Assembly (NCBI RefSeq): GCF_030445035.2
Contig: NC_080680.1
Span: forward strand, 111,378,228 to 111,442,227
From: Dasypus novemcinctus
Taxonomy: Eukaryota; Chordata; Mammalia; Cingulata; Dasypodidae
Direction: 5' to 3'
Length of the DNA stretch: 64,000 nt
The notes under the pieces are model-generated. The model worked only from the letters and a program-made list of their open reading frames with translations, searched no databases and was not told the origin of the DNA. The translations under genes and the position numbers were made by a program. This document shows, piece by piece, positions 1 through 11,469 of this stretch. Position 1 is the first letter of the stretch. Every line of letters starts with the position of its first letter.

Positions 1-59
1 TAGTGAGAAAATGAGAAAGCCAAGATTCCCCTGGAGCTCAAATTCCTAACCACTAGCTC

Positions 60-250
60 TGGGGCAGGAGGCCACATGTAGCTTTTTATATTGAAGATTA
101 AATCGTGCATTTAAACATTTATATTCCATATGTACATTGAATATTAAATTAAAATTACATAAAATTTACAATTTACATCTTTGGTCATGATGGTCCTAAT
201 AGTCATTTTCAAGTGCTCAGTAGCCACATGACTACTGTATCAAAGAACAC
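60..250 (+). mobile_element. hAT-Charlie-type MER relic
   Basis: The block opens with gaggccacatgtag and closes with agtgctcagtagccacatg (212-230). This is the layout of a common non-autonomous hAT-class mammalian element that ends near 'tcaagtgctcaatagccacatgtggc'. The middle is AT-rich and diverged. It has no coding capacity. Subfamily not assigned; boundaries approximate. Confidence 0.5.
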
Positions 251-1735
251 AAAAAACCTAGACCATTGCCACCACCTTGGAAGGCATTGTAATGCGCTGT
301 CTCTTGTGTATACTCCTGGGCAAGGAGGAGGCTCACTGCCATGACTCACTTTCCTCACGCCAGTGCAACTCGTTCACTAAAATGCTCACTGTGTGCGCTT
401 CTTTGGGAAAGCGTGACCTTGACTTTCCTTTCCTGCTGCCAGTTCTCTTCAGTCTCCAGGAGTGTGGTTGGGACCCTTGCCACCAGGACACAAAGAAAGA
501 AAGCGATTTTGGTGTTAAGAATGAGCTAATGACAAGCCTGGGCCTGGCCTCCCCACACTAGCACAGGGTGCCCAGCAGGAGAACCTCAGTGAGTGGGTTT
601 CCCTGCCACGGCCACAGGCAGAGGCGCATTCTCTCAGTCGCAGCTCTGGACACAGCTGACCTTTCTCTGGAAACCCCAAGCTGTATTACGGCCAATTGTC
701 CCTGAAAACAAGGCCTCTACTCATCTCCTGAGCCTTAGAGGCCGACGGAGGTCACATCTTCCTAAGTTCCTGGATTCCTTTTAGCTTCTCTACCTTAAGA
801 GTATATATCTGGAAAAGAAGACTCATTCGCAATCAGCTACCAGGTGGTTTCTCTCTATAAACAACCTCCGCTGAAGGAATGTGCCCAGCAGGAGGCATGC
901 TTGCTTCTGAATGACGTTTATGCTGGGGCCCCCTGGTTTTGGAGTCAGAACCTGAAGCCATAGCCCTGCTCCCACCCCCACCCCCAGGGGTGTCCTGTTT
1001 TTCTCTCCTCCTGCATCTCATCCTCTCAGTACCCAGCAGGGAGGCTGAAGTCTGCTGCCCTTGCCTCCACCTCAGCAGCCTCTGCCCCATTTCACAGCTG
1101 GTTCTTCCGTGGTCCAAACACAGCCTCCTAACACTGTGGTCTTTTCCTGTTGGCTGTGCGGTCCTGCTCCGTTGTTCTCCTGTGACCCCCACACCAGGAG
1201 TGTAGGGAAAGGGGGTGGTCTTCGCCTCGTGGCTGAGGGTCAGCTGAAACCCACCATCAAGGGGCAGCCAAGACGATGAAGTTCTTCCTAACCCTGTGTT
1301 GAGCAAGCACCCCAAATCCCAGCTGGCTGGGGAGACTGACCCCGGGGCTCTCTCCTCCTTGAGTGGTGTCTCTGGAAGAGTATCTGGCTGTGTCCTGTGC
1401 TCTGGGTTTGCTCCTCCATAGCAGACTCAGCGTCAGGAGGAGGTTGCCAGTGGACGCATCCTCCCTCCAGTAAGCTCCTCAGGAAGGGCTCTTCCACGTG
1501 GCGCTAGTCTCTCTCTCGTCAAGTAGGACGCTGGGACATGCTTTACCATTCGGACCTGCAAATAGGCAAAAAACGTTCTTCTGCTGTTTGATACCACATA
1601 GAAAGCAAAGAATTTGTAGGAAAAAGACCATAATGAGGAAAATATTATGAAAGAAAGGTAGATTGAGTGGGAAACTATTTGCAAAACATTTGCTAAAGAG
1701 TCACTGTCAGTCTATATTGATAAGTATTTTATTAC
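251..1735. other. Unassigned non-coding stretch
   Basis: No gene or clear repeat recognised. Open frames on both strands (for example 833-1315 minus and 939-1205 plus) overlap each other. They have no recognisable domain, signal peptide or splice context, so I treat them as chance frames. Confidence 0.5.
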
Positions 1736-2255
1736 TATAAAAAGCTCAGACAAGTTGTTAAAAATTTCAATGACACATTTTGAAAAAGAGGCAAAACCTA
1801 TAAAAAGGCCATTCTCGCATGCGAACACACACACATACGCACAAGAAAATGGAAATATCTAAAATGAAAATATGTTCAATTTCACTGATAGCCAAGGAAT
1901 TAAAATTCAAGTAGCTATGAGAAGCCAAGTCTCACCATTAGTTTGGCAAAAAGTTCTGTATGAAAACTGTAATGATGGACACGTGACATTATACATTTGC
2001 CAAAGCCTTTAAAACGCCAGCACAAAGTATAAACCACAACGTAAACTGTAGACTTCAGTCAGTAGCAATGCTTCAATATTGGTACATCAAGTGTAACAGA
2101 TGTGTCACACTAATGTAAGATGTTAATAATAGAGGGAACTATGTGTGTGGGTGTGTGGGAGGGTTATATGGGAATTCCCTATACTTTTGGTGTAATTTTT
2201 TAGTTTATCTAAAATGTTTCTAAACATAAAGTTTATTATTTAAAAAAATAGTGAT
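1736..2255 (+). mobile_element. L1 fragment with 3' end
   Basis: The left part (about 1780-1960) is a degraded match to the end of L1 ORF2; 'ttcaatttcactgatagcc' corresponds to the usual L1 phrase before 'gggaaatgcaaattaaaacc'. From about 1970 it carries the L1 3' UTR module (aatgatggaca, tataaaccac, agtagcaatgcttcaa, aagatgttaat) and ends in an A-rich tail near 2250. The same module recurs at 12068-12250 and, inverted, at 56-58 kb and 59.6 kb. Confidence 0.65.
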
Positions 2256-3140
2256 CATAACCAGTGCTGGAAGAGTGTTTTGTCAAGAACTGTGACAAGT
2301 CTAGGATGTTAGTCTGCTTACACAATTGTGTGCTTCATAGCTATGGATACTGCAGAAATGTGAGTCACCTGGGTCAGGAAAAGGAGTTTACTGATGGTCA
2401 ATACAAGCAGGTCAATAGCCAGAGTAATGAGGCAGGTCACCACACCTAGACCCACAGGCAATGCGTGAGAGCCAATGGACATTCTCTCACTTGTCATCAG
2501 GCTCCTCTCCATGGACAAGGCACAGGGAACAATGGATTTCCTCCATTTCTATACAGCAGAAAGGTAGCCATCCTCCTCCCCTCTGGAAGGAAGGGAGCAA
2601 AACCTTAGCTCCTTGGGGAAAGAATGGGAAGGATCCGAGGTTCTCATTCTAGCTCTTAGAATGTAGAAACAACTCTCCAAGGTCCAGATATGCCCCATGT
2701 CTCAGGCCTTTATGACCAAGAGATGTTTCCAAGGTCTGGACTTCCTCCTTTTTGAAATAGAAATACTTAGGGAGCTAGGTCTTCCATCTTCCTGGCACTT
2801 TGGGAGCTAACCCTCGGGACCTAGTCCAGGCTATAACCAGCTGGTGCTCTCTGAAGAGGGTTTTGATTATCCTTTTGATTACAGCAATTAGCTAGCAAAT
2901 GGCTACAGATCTAATTCTCATGGTGGGTGAAAAGCAAAATGTACCTAGGGGAAGTGAAGCCAAACATTATCTGCCTTCATATAACATACCTTTCTGTGTC
3001 TCACGAGAATAGGGCCTTTTACAGAAGCAAAGAGACCCAGGGAAGTTTCATTTCCCCACACAGAGTTGCAGAGAGAGGGTGGTCTTGGAGTTTGCTAATA
3101 GGAATGTGAATTGCTCTAGCTCTTCGGGGAAAGTCCTCTG
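2256..3140. other. Unassigned non-coding stretch
   Basis: No gene recognised. Several phrases look like worn LTR or other repeat sequence, but none could be named. Short frames on both strands show no domain. Confidence 0.4.
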
Positions 3141-3540
3141 GTAAATATACTTTGAATACACACCCTTTGACTCTGGAAATCCCACTTTATGAAATGTAGC
3201 AAATAGAAATGAAGCACCAGGTCAAAAGAGGATGTATAAGAATGCAAATTGCAGATTTGCTAGAAATGGCAAGAAACAGAAAGCAATCAAAATGCATATC
3301 AGTAAGAAACATAGTACAAATTGCTGAAATAGACATACTAGGAAGCACTGCTACTTTAAAAAACATTTCTTCTATATCTTGATCTTAAAGAATCCATTAT
3401 ATACTTAAGTGAGAAGGGAAGAATAAAGGTTATACCTCTCTGCTGTGTAGAAATGGGGGAAATCCATACACATATATACATATACACAGAAAGATACATG
3501 TATACTTATACATACATATTACATACATATATTCCATTTT
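3141..3540 (+). mobile_element. Degraded L1 ORF2 3' fragment
   Basis: The phrase near 3165-3240 (ttgactctggaaatcccac, then aaatagaaatgaagcac) parallels the L1 region encoding the end of ORF2 ('acccagcaattccactcc', then 'aaaagaaatgaaaac'). Following sequence parallels the 'gaagcactgctac' and 'taagtgagaa' parts. Heavily mutated, no open frame. A TA/CA-rich simple stretch follows. Confidence 0.45.
3464..3533. repeat. Imperfect (CATA)n simple repeat
   Basis: Alternating cata/tata/cacata steps over about 70 bp, interrupted by agaaagatacatg. Simple AT/CA-rich microsatellite. Confidence 0.8.
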
Positions 3541-3864
3541 AGAAAACAATGAAAAAAGTTACAAGTACCTATACCTGCACATGATTGTATAAGCATGGAG
3601 AAAGATGTGGAAGGATCAACATTTAATGTTGTCTTTGCAAGAGTGAAGATGGAAAAGAAGAGAGGAGAGTAAAGCTTAAATGAGGCAAAAAATATTATAA
3701 TTATGCATAGCTCAATATCGGTGGAAAATATAGAAAATAAAATTCTGACATAACTAAGTATACATAAATTGAATATGCTGATAGACAAGGACTTGAATGC
3801 AATATCAACAAATGAATGTATTAATTTTATTTGGGGACTGAGATTTTTATTCACACCACACAAG

Positions 3865-4125
3865 TATTGTCTACTCTGTGCCAGGAATTGTTCTCATCTC
3901 TGGGGATCCTTCAGCTGATCACATTTACTCTCCACTGGGGGCGATATTGTCACACTTACAGTACAAAATAAATGTATAAGAAAATGTCAGGTGGCAATAA
4001 GTGCTGTGGTGAAACATTAAGCAGGAAAAGGACCAGAAGGTTTTAAGCAGAATGATCAGGGAAAGCCTCGCTAGAGAGGCAATACCTGAGCGGAGAGCTG
4101 AATAAAGAAGGCAAGCGACCATTCA
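3865..4125 (+). mobile_element. Ancient mammal-wide repeat (unnamed)
   Basis: Carries the ordered phrases ctctgtgccaggaattgttct, gtcaggtggcaataagtgctg, and ggaaagcctcgctagagaggc. These match the widespread mammalian repeat that runs from 'tgtgccaggcactgttct' through 'gataagtgctatgaag' to 'ggaaggcctctctgagg'. Old and diverged. I cannot name the subfamily from memory. Confidence 0.5.
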
Positions 4126-4269
4126 CCTTCTGTTCCCCAGGTCAAGCATCCCCAGGTCAGATTCTTGGACTCCCATTTCCTGGTTTATGGCTGGATCCTT
4201 TCCTGGAGGACTCTAGTCTGGGGGCACAGAACCAAACAGCCCTTTTCTGCGTGGTCTAACTAGCCCCAA

Positions 4270-4560
4270 GTGGAGGGACAATGTGTGCACAGCCACCTTG
4301 TGGAAACACACACCATTTCTACCACTTAAAGGCAGAGGCATTATGGTATCATAGTGTAAAACGTGTCATCTGGAATCCAGCTTTCTCAGTCGAGCTCCTG
4401 GCTTTCCTGCTTACTAACTGCAAGTTATTTAACTCCTCTGCGACCTTACTCTCTACCCCCAAAGACATAATGAATTTCGAAGACTTAATGGCCAGCACAT
4501 TAGAGCTAACCAATCATAACAGCTGTAATTATTATTACTGCTACTACTACTAACTTAAGA
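4270..4560 (+). mobile_element. Probable MIR relic
   Basis: The order is: aggcattatggtatcatagtg, then tctggaatccagc, then ctgcttactaactgcaagttatttaactcctctg. It follows the MIR core (agtggttaagagc, ctggagccagac, cttactagctgtgtgaccttgggcaag). It ends in ATT/ACT-rich simple sequence. Diverged. Confidence 0.5.
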
Positions 4561-5439
4561 GTCAGCCATCTCACAGTGCAGACTAACGCTGAACTTGTAA
4601 AATTTGAGAACCTGATTAAAGCCCCCCAATTTTAACTCCTGTTTTCCTAGAGCTTCCATCCTGTAGGGAGGGGGCAAAGGGAAAACAGTGGTAGGGGGCC
4701 CTACTGTAGTGAATCGTGCAGTCAGAGTAGGTGATATTTGAGCTGAATAAAAAAGGCAGATAAAGTATTTTCATCAGTAAGGAAGTGAGTTTATATGCAG
4801 CAATATGTACCCAACTTTCGCGTTCACTCTTACCAATGTCAACATCAATGCAAAATGAAAGCAATTTTTCTACATGTGGAATATTTGCCACATAACAAAG
4901 ATCAAGACTATCTGTATGCAATTAATGCTGTGTGTTTTAAATTTTCATTTTAAGAATAACTTCTAAATAATAAACATTTGTGGTAAATCTTTTAATTTTT
5001 CAATGATTTTGACTGGCATTTATTTTGTGTTACTGTACCCCTCTTAATCTTTCCTATTATCAAATATCTATGTCAGGTAGAAGTCATTTTTGCATGTTAC
5101 TGAATATACAATCTTATTGCAATACATTGGCTCATAATAAGAATAAGCCTTGCGTTTATATCAGGTTTTTTTAACAGAAAACATCTAAAATTTTTATATA
5201 ATCCCATCACAGAAAAATGATTACCTGTTTATTATTATGGTCATTTATTATTTAAAAACAAATAGTGTCATAATATCCAATTAAGATTCCACAAAAGAAT
5301 AATTTATAATTTGGAGCATTCCCAAGAATTCCAGAAAATTCCAAATTTTTATTCCCAAATCCCAAAGATAAATTTCTACTAGGGATTTGGAAGCATTTTC
5401 TAGGGGGAGAAAGAAATAATAACATATGGAAAAAAATGA

Positions 5440-5925
5440 ATGCTTAAGAAAATGTCAGCTGGTGCTAAGTACTATGAAGAAAAAAGCATGGGAAGAGGCT
5501 AAAAGAACTCGAGAGCGATGGAGGTTGCAGTTTTAAATAGGATGGTCAGTGATGAGGAAAGCATGCAATCAGATAAAGACCATAAAATAAGGGAAATCTG
5601 AGGAAGGCTTTGAGCAAGCTCGAAGGAAGAAATGATGAACCATGCACCATGGAGGAGATGGTGATGAGCTTTGACTTGAAAGCTTGGTATTTGGGAGTTT
5701 TCAAGACAAGAAAGGGAGGAAAGTACATTCCAAAAATCATTTTCTGCTTGCACAGAGGGAGGAAAACTGATATGGCCTGAGCGTGTTTAGAAATGACAAG
5801 GCATTGGGTGTGGCTGTAGCGTAGGAGAGTGGTAGGTTGCTAAGGCTAGGGAGGTGGAACCGGGGTAGGTGCTGAATGTCTTGCATACCATGCCAGGGAG
5901 TTTAGCTTCCTGGATCCGATTAGGT
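5440..5925 (+). mobile_element. Ancient mammal-wide repeat (unnamed), longer copy
   Basis: Same family as at 3865-4125 but extending further. It runs from agaaaatgtcagctggtgc (5449), tactatgaagaa and atgggaagaggct through aggatggtcagtgatgagg and cagagggaggaaaac to gtcttgcataccatgccaggg, matching the family order up to 'gggccttgtaggccatgg'. No coding potential. Confidence 0.5.
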
Positions 5926-6435
5926 TAGCTTTGAGGAGGATGCCCCTGGGAGCCACGTAACTGCAGGACTGAAGTCTTCACTCACAAAATCACCTACTGA
6001 AATTATAGCACAGATCACAACAGGACACATCCAACTTTCCCTGCCCTTTTTTTCTTCCTGGCAGCATCAGCAGTTATCTTGGTTGCCTATCCCAATATCC
6101 ATTTCCTGCGTACTAACAGAATTCCCAATTATTAGCAGGGCACAAAACTGCTTGGAATAAAGACTATACTGTCAGCATCATGGAAGTTGGTGGCAGCTTT
6201 CTGGAAGTCTTAAAAGATAGCTGGAACATGCCTTCATCTTCTTTCTTCTTTTATCTCTTCCTCCCTTCTATTGGAAAAAATGCCAACATTGTAGTTGGAA
6301 CTTGAGCCACTGTGTTGGACCAATAAGGTGTTGGAGAAAAAAGAAAGAGCAAATCTGGGACCCCAATGATTGTGGAGCTGTCATAACAGCCTTGACTTCT
6401 TACCTCTGAACTTAGTTTAAATGAGAAAGAAATAT

Positions 6436-6530
6436 GGGGATTGGATGTAGCTCAGTGGTTGAGCACCTGCTTCCCAGATATGAGGTCCTAGGTTCGATCC
6501 CTGGTAACTCCTTTTTTTAAAAAAATTATA
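6436..6530 (+). mobile_element. DAS-type SINE, tRNA monomer
   Basis: A single tRNA-Ala-like head beginning ggggattggatgtagctcag. It keeps an internal pol III promoter: box A in tgtagctcagtgg (6446-6458) and box B ggttcgatccc (6491-6501). It is followed directly by an oligo-T/A stretch, with no body. This is the monomer class described for armadillo DAS-SINEs. No clear target-site duplication was found. Confidence 0.8.
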
Positions 6531-8120
6531 TTTAGGTCACTATCATTTTGAGTTTTCTGTCACTAGTTAGCCAAAGTCCTAGACAAGAAAAGGATGTGGA
6601 TTTGTTTTGGATCTTTATTTTGGGGGGGGGGGTTAATATTTTTGTTATGTTTTATGTTTTTGCTTTTATTTTGCAAGTATCTTCATCTTTCAATGCTTCT
6701 GCCTTTTGGGAGTAACAGTTCATTTCTATGAACTGAATGTTTGGAGGACAGAGTCTTCCCTGGAAGCAGTTAATTCAAGTGAGCCTGGGAAGGTTTACCA
6801 GCTGTCTCCTCCTACAGCATTCTCATATTTTCAGTACAACTGGTTTCAGTGTCTCCTCTGTGGCATTTTATTGGTTCCCTAAGGGCTGTCTTATTTGCCT
6901 GTGAGAGCAAAGTTTAGGCCAAAGTAGCTTGGGAATTACATTTGTTGCTTCATTCATTCACTATTTATTGAGCACATAATATGCAATGGCTTCGATAGAT
7001 TCTGTGCAGGCTAGACCATTCGAAGAACAATAGATTGCACTGGAGAGAGAAGGTCAAGTTTGAATCGGATCTTGACAAACTTGAACATACCAGAGGGAAA
7101 CTAGGATGGTAAAAGTCTAGGACCCTCCCTACCCCCCTTAAAAAAAAATTAAGGCATAAAGGTAAAGGGAAGTTAGTCTATGACAAGTGCCCAGTTTTGG
7201 TCTAACCAGAATCCTGGGCCTCCTTTCTCTGGTAACCCACTCTCCTGCTTGGGAGAAGACCTGCTCCTTCTCCTTCCTTGTGATTCCGGTAGGGATCTGA
7301 ACTACAACACTCTCACCTCCTGGTGCAGGGACACACACATGACCCAAGCTAGACCAATCAAAGCCCTTCCTAGGGATTTTTGTCTTTTTCCTTTGGATTA
7401 TGAGTTAAAAGATGTGATTGCAGAGATGGTGATACTTGTATCCCTAGCTGTGTGGAAGAGCTTAACTAATGAGGCAAACACACAAAGAGAGGCAAGCTAA
7501 GAGATGGGAGTGCTTAGGTTAGCCAGCCATGGGAATAGCTCTGTAATCAACTCACAGGAAGTAATAAATGTCCTTTTTTATTTACCTAGTTTGAAATGGG
7601 CTCTCTGTCATTTGCAGCAGAGTCTTGAAAAATGCATACCATGATCCTATATGTTAAAATCTACCTTGTGAAGGAGGAATTAGTCATCTACATAGGTCCA
7701 AAAACCCAAAACCGGACCCAAAGAGCAGAGGTTTCAGGAAGACAGACTTGGGCTCAGAAGAAGTTCTTTCTAACAACTGGAATGTTAATATAATCTAAGA
7801 AAAAGATGATTGGCACATTGACAGGTCTATGAGCCTACTATTCTAAGAAGGAAAGAGGTTAACCCTATTGCCCATAGGCTATTGAATAAATGTAATTATT
7901 TCATCGTTAAGAAAATAGAGGAAGAGGAGGAAATGTACTCAAAGACCTGGATTTAAAATGCCAATTTAAAGTTCACTGCTGCATCTATTCATCCACCCAT
8001 TCACCCATTCAACAATTATCTAGGAAGGAGTGGGGAGTGGAGTATATGGGATCCTCATGCTTTTAATGTAACATTTTATGTGATTTATGTATCTTTAAAA
8101 AAAAGAATAAAAAATATATT
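6531..8120. other. Non-coding stretch with unnamed repeat debris
   Basis: No gene. It contains a G12 homopolymer at about 6628. Between about 7170 and 7600 there is LTR-like sequence ('acatgacccaagctagaccaatcaaagc'-type phrase, then gaggcaaacacac) that I could not assign. The rest appears to be unique or heavily worn sequence. Confidence 0.4.
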
Positions 8121-8124
8121 TAAA

Positions 8125-8480
8125 AAACATCTATTGAATTTTCACTCTGTCTTAGGCTTTGTGCTAAGCACCGTGTAGAGTCATGAATTGAGTCCCTTCT
8201 TAATCTCAAGGAATATAGAGGTCTTCAGAGGGAGGCAGACAGATAAGCAAGACAATAACACAAATGGTAAGAGGTGCCAGGACAAAAATGTGTGACTCAA
8301 GGACACCATGAAGGAGGTATTAAGGAGAGTGACAATGGGGAGGTGTTAAAAACAAGTCTAGAGCAGAGGTGATATATGAACTGGATAAAGCAAAAAGGTA
8401 GATGTGGTGAGGTAGAAGATAAAGTCAAAGGGCACCAACACATGAACCACCATTGGCCTTTCGGGCAAGGTAAGTGGTAG
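8125..8480 (+). mobile_element. Ancient mammal-wide repeat (unnamed)
   Basis: Includes ctattgaattttcactctgtc, gctaagcaccgtgtag, agataagcaagacaataac, and aggtgatatatgaactgg. These occur in the order of the repeat family at 3865-4125 and 5440-5925. Strongly diverged; approximate limits. Confidence 0.4.
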
Positions 8481-8704
8481 GCATTGCTAAAATGTGGGGG
8501 AATAGTATAACTAGATGAGGGTCTACTTTGGAATTGCAAACAGGAGGAATCTCATCTACGTTAAAGTTTTAGAAAAATTATGCTAATCGTACTATAGAGA
8601 TTGGAATTGGAGAGAGTATTTTAAGCTTCACAATCAGATCTCTGCTTTTCATTAGATATGTCTAATGTTTAAATATCATGATGAATGCCAAAGAGTTCAA
8701 AGCC

Positions 8705-8875
8705 CTGGAGTCAAAAGATCTGTAGTCCATGCTCTGTCACCTTGGCTGTAAGTTTTAGCTATGAGGTCTCAAGTGAGTCACTTAACTACTTTAAGCCTCA
8801 GTTTCCTCATCTGTAAAATGGCACACAAGAGGTTGTTATGAGCATAGAATGAAATTATGAGAAAGCACTTGGCAA
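8705..8875 (+). mobile_element. MIR
   Basis: Well-preserved MIR 3' half: agtcacttaactactttaag, then cctcagtttcctcatctgta, then aaatggcac, then ggttgttatgagcatagaatgaaat, then gcacttggcaaa. This is an ancient tRNA-derived mammalian SINE, in sense orientation. Confidence 0.85.
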
Positions 8876-9404
8876 ACTTCACATAGCCATACAAATGCAC
8901 AGACCTGTTGCTGTTTTGTTATGAAGGGCATTTTTAGTCCAAGTATTATTATAACCAAATAAAATTTACAATAGTTGTTTAATGTCAGTGGATTAAAACA
9001 AGGGTAAAGTATTCGGAGGTGATGGGATTTGTTTTTTTTTTGTTTTTTGTTTTTTTTTTTCGGTAGTGACAAAATGGACTGGGGACTGGAAGGAGAGGCT
9101 GGGCCTGGGAATTCAAGCAGACAGAGGTGACAGAGGAGCACTGATTTATAGGGCGAGGTTAGACATGAGTACAAACCAGAAGATCAGTTCAAGAGAGAAG
9201 GGAGAGACAGGAAGTGAGCACCACAAGCCAAAGTCCAACCTAAGTACAAGCTCCAGGTGCCCATCTGGGCAGGAGAAGAAGTGGTCGGCAGAGGTCCAAG
9301 ACAAAACCACAAGGAAGAGACCTTAACCACTGAGGTAGGTGGTATGAAAAGAGTTGGACAGCCAGTAACAGGGGACCCCCCAGCCCCCGCAAAGACTTGT
9401 GTTT

Positions 9405-9800
9405 GTTCATCCAATAAACATATATTGAGCACCATTTACCTTTTAGGCCCAAGGAATACAAAATTGAGTAAGTTAAGAAACTTGTAGTCCAGTGAAGAAA
9501 ACGGTCACACAAGAAATAAGTGTTATAAAACCTGTTAAGAGCAACAACATCAGGAAACACAGAGAATCCTCAGAGTAGGCAGGAGGTGCCACACACAGGG
9601 ACACTTCTGGAGCAGGTGATGAGGAGTTAGCCAGGTGAACCTGATACAGGTGGGATGAAGGCATGCCAGGCAGCAAGGACAGCATGAACAATGGCAGGGA
9701 AACTAGAAGCAGGGAATGCAAGGGCCCTATATTGCTGTGACACACAATCGCTGTTGGGTGGGGTGGCTACAGGTGAAGGGACAGGAAGCTGGAGAGGTTG
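9405..9800 (+). mobile_element. Ancient mammal-wide repeat (unnamed)
   Basis: From catccaataaacatatattg (9409) through cttgtagtccagtgaag, gtgttataaaacc and gaggtgccacac to caggcagcaaggacagcatg. The order fits the same old repeat family as at 5440-5925. No frame of interest. Confidence 0.45.
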
Positions 9801-10251
9801 GCAAGAGAGTTAGTTACCTGCGCAGGTCCAGGAAAGCTGGGACTTCATCCTCAAGGCCCTAAGGAAACTATTAAGCCAGCTGAGGGATGGGACAGAAAAT
9901 GCATTACTGAGAATTGCATTACTCTGACAAAGGGGCAACAAAGCAAGGGACTTGGGACCGAGAAGATGGACCGGGAAGACATAGGAACAAGGCAGGAAGC
10001 CCTACAGAACTGGAGTTCTGCCCTCAGAGCAGCTCCAGCTGCCTGGTGGGCTTGGGTGCTGAGCCCCGGAGCTGAGAGTCAGCAGTTCAAGCTTGGGGGA
10101 CCTGAGGGTGCTGAGGCAGGCAGCCCTCCCCCGAGGCTAAGGCCAAAGGCAGGAGTACCTTTAAGCCCTCACTGGGCAGTTTTTCACTGGATAAATATAG
10201 TTTCTACTTGCCCTAATTTAATTTATTACTTCAATTTACATTATTCTGAGC

Positions 10252-10452
10252 TACCAGGGCCATGGATCGAACCTGGGACCTCATATGCAGGAAGCCAGTG
10301 CTCAACCACTGAGCCACATTGGTTCTGCCTAGTTGGTTTCTTCATTTGCTTGCTTGTTGTTTGTTTCTGTTTTTTAGGCAACACTGGGAACCAAACCCAG
10401 GACTTCTCATATAGGAAGCAGGCATTCAACTGCTTGAGCCATATCCACTCCC
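10252..10452 (-). mobile_element. DAS-type SINE dimer
   Basis: Two tRNA-Ala-like units in tandem, read on the minus strand. The upstream unit covers about 10377-10452 (reverse complement begins gggagtggatatggctcaag, box B ggtttggttccc). The downstream unit covers about 10252-10325 (box A tgtggctcagtgg, box B ggttcgatcc). An A/C-rich linker of about 50 bp with 'aacaagcaagcaaatg' joins them. The dimer at 33136-33356 has the same order and a related linker. Diverged and without a clear A-tail, so it is relatively old. Confidence 0.75.
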
Positions 10453-10774
10453 TTAACATTCGTTTTTTACCTACTTTGTGCTGGACATTGGCTAGACAGA
10501 TGATAGGATGGATGGATGGATAGCTAGATAGATAAAAATCATTTAATATCTGCAACTGCCCTGAGCTCTTTTTCAACAGAGAAGGAGACTTGGGATCCAG
10601 GTTGTATTTAATCATGGTGGATAATAGCCAGTGAAGATTTTGAAAGAGATGATGCTAAAAATGCTCTAATTCACAATAGTAGCCCAACTCTCCTTGTCTT
10701 TTCCTGTGTTGTCCCCTGCTTTCCTTTCCTCTTCTTCCTTCCACCCCACCTTCCTCTTTTTTTTCCTAAGGAAT

Positions 10775-10935
10775 TGTTTTTCAAATATTGATCTACAAAA
10801 GAATTGCCTGGGGAGCCTGTTAAACGCAGATTCCCAGGTCCCAGTTTTGATTTCTTAGGCCAGGAGAGAGAACCCAGGAATCTATATCTTAACAGGTGAT
10901 TCTGATCCCACTTTGTAAAATACTGTCTTAGAGAA
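10775..10935. mobile_element. hAT-Charlie (MER5A/MER20-type) relic
   Basis: The pattern is gtttttcaaatattgatctac, then gaattgcctggggagcctgtt, then cagattcccagg, and finally aggtgattctgatcccac near the right end. This is the layout of the short palindrome-ended hAT-Charlie relics common in mammals. Non-coding. Confidence 0.65.
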
Positions 10936-11224
10936 TGTAGGGTTCTTCATTTCCCTCATCTAAATAACTGAGGAAGGTATGCCTGATGTTTCCTAGGACA
11001 GTTTCCATTTCCCAGTCACTTTCCTAATCCTACCCATTCAAACCCATCTTATTGATTCAGGCCTCACAGGCTGGGATACAGAGCAGCTTTCTGGCCAGTT
11101 TGAAGTGTGGACTGGGGCTAAGTAACATCCTGCAAAGCCTTCACTGCACTGACTCACAAGTGTGTTAACTCATTACATATCATAGCAACAGTAATTATCC
11201 CCATCATTCTGACAACAATAACCA

Positions 11225-11440
11225 GCATTTATTATGCCCTACGTGCCAGTCACTGTGCAAAATTCTTTATTAGCATCATTTCATTTAATACAGCATCTCC
11301 ATGAGGCAAATATTATTATCATTTCCACTATAATGATGAGGCAACTGAGATTAGGGCAAGTTATGCCCAAAGTTACAAGTGGAGTCACTTGACCCAGACT
11401 GGTCTAATTTCAAATCCCATGCTCTTTCCATAAGGCTTCT
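11225..11440 (-). mobile_element. MIR
   Basis: Antisense MIR: tttattatgccctacgtgcc, then cactgtgc, atttcatttaatacagcatc, gatgaggcaactgagattag, and finally ccatgctctttcc. This is the reverse complement of the MIR order. Confidence 0.8.
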
Positions 11441-11469
11441 GACTTATTCCCTACCAAAAATTTCCTGTA

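Noticed and set aside
6436..6510. Possible functional tRNA gene.
   Set aside because: The head has intact box A and B but mismatches in the acceptor and anticodon arms and runs directly into an oligo-T/A stretch, so it is a SINE monomer.
9031..9060. Antisense A-tail of a SINE at the T-rich tract.
   Set aside because: No SINE head or body was found on the right side, so only a low-complexity tract can be supported.
9798..10523. A 241-codon plus-strand frame.
   Set aside because: Its C-terminal half is the antisense of a DAS dimer and the rest has no recognisable domain or splice signals.
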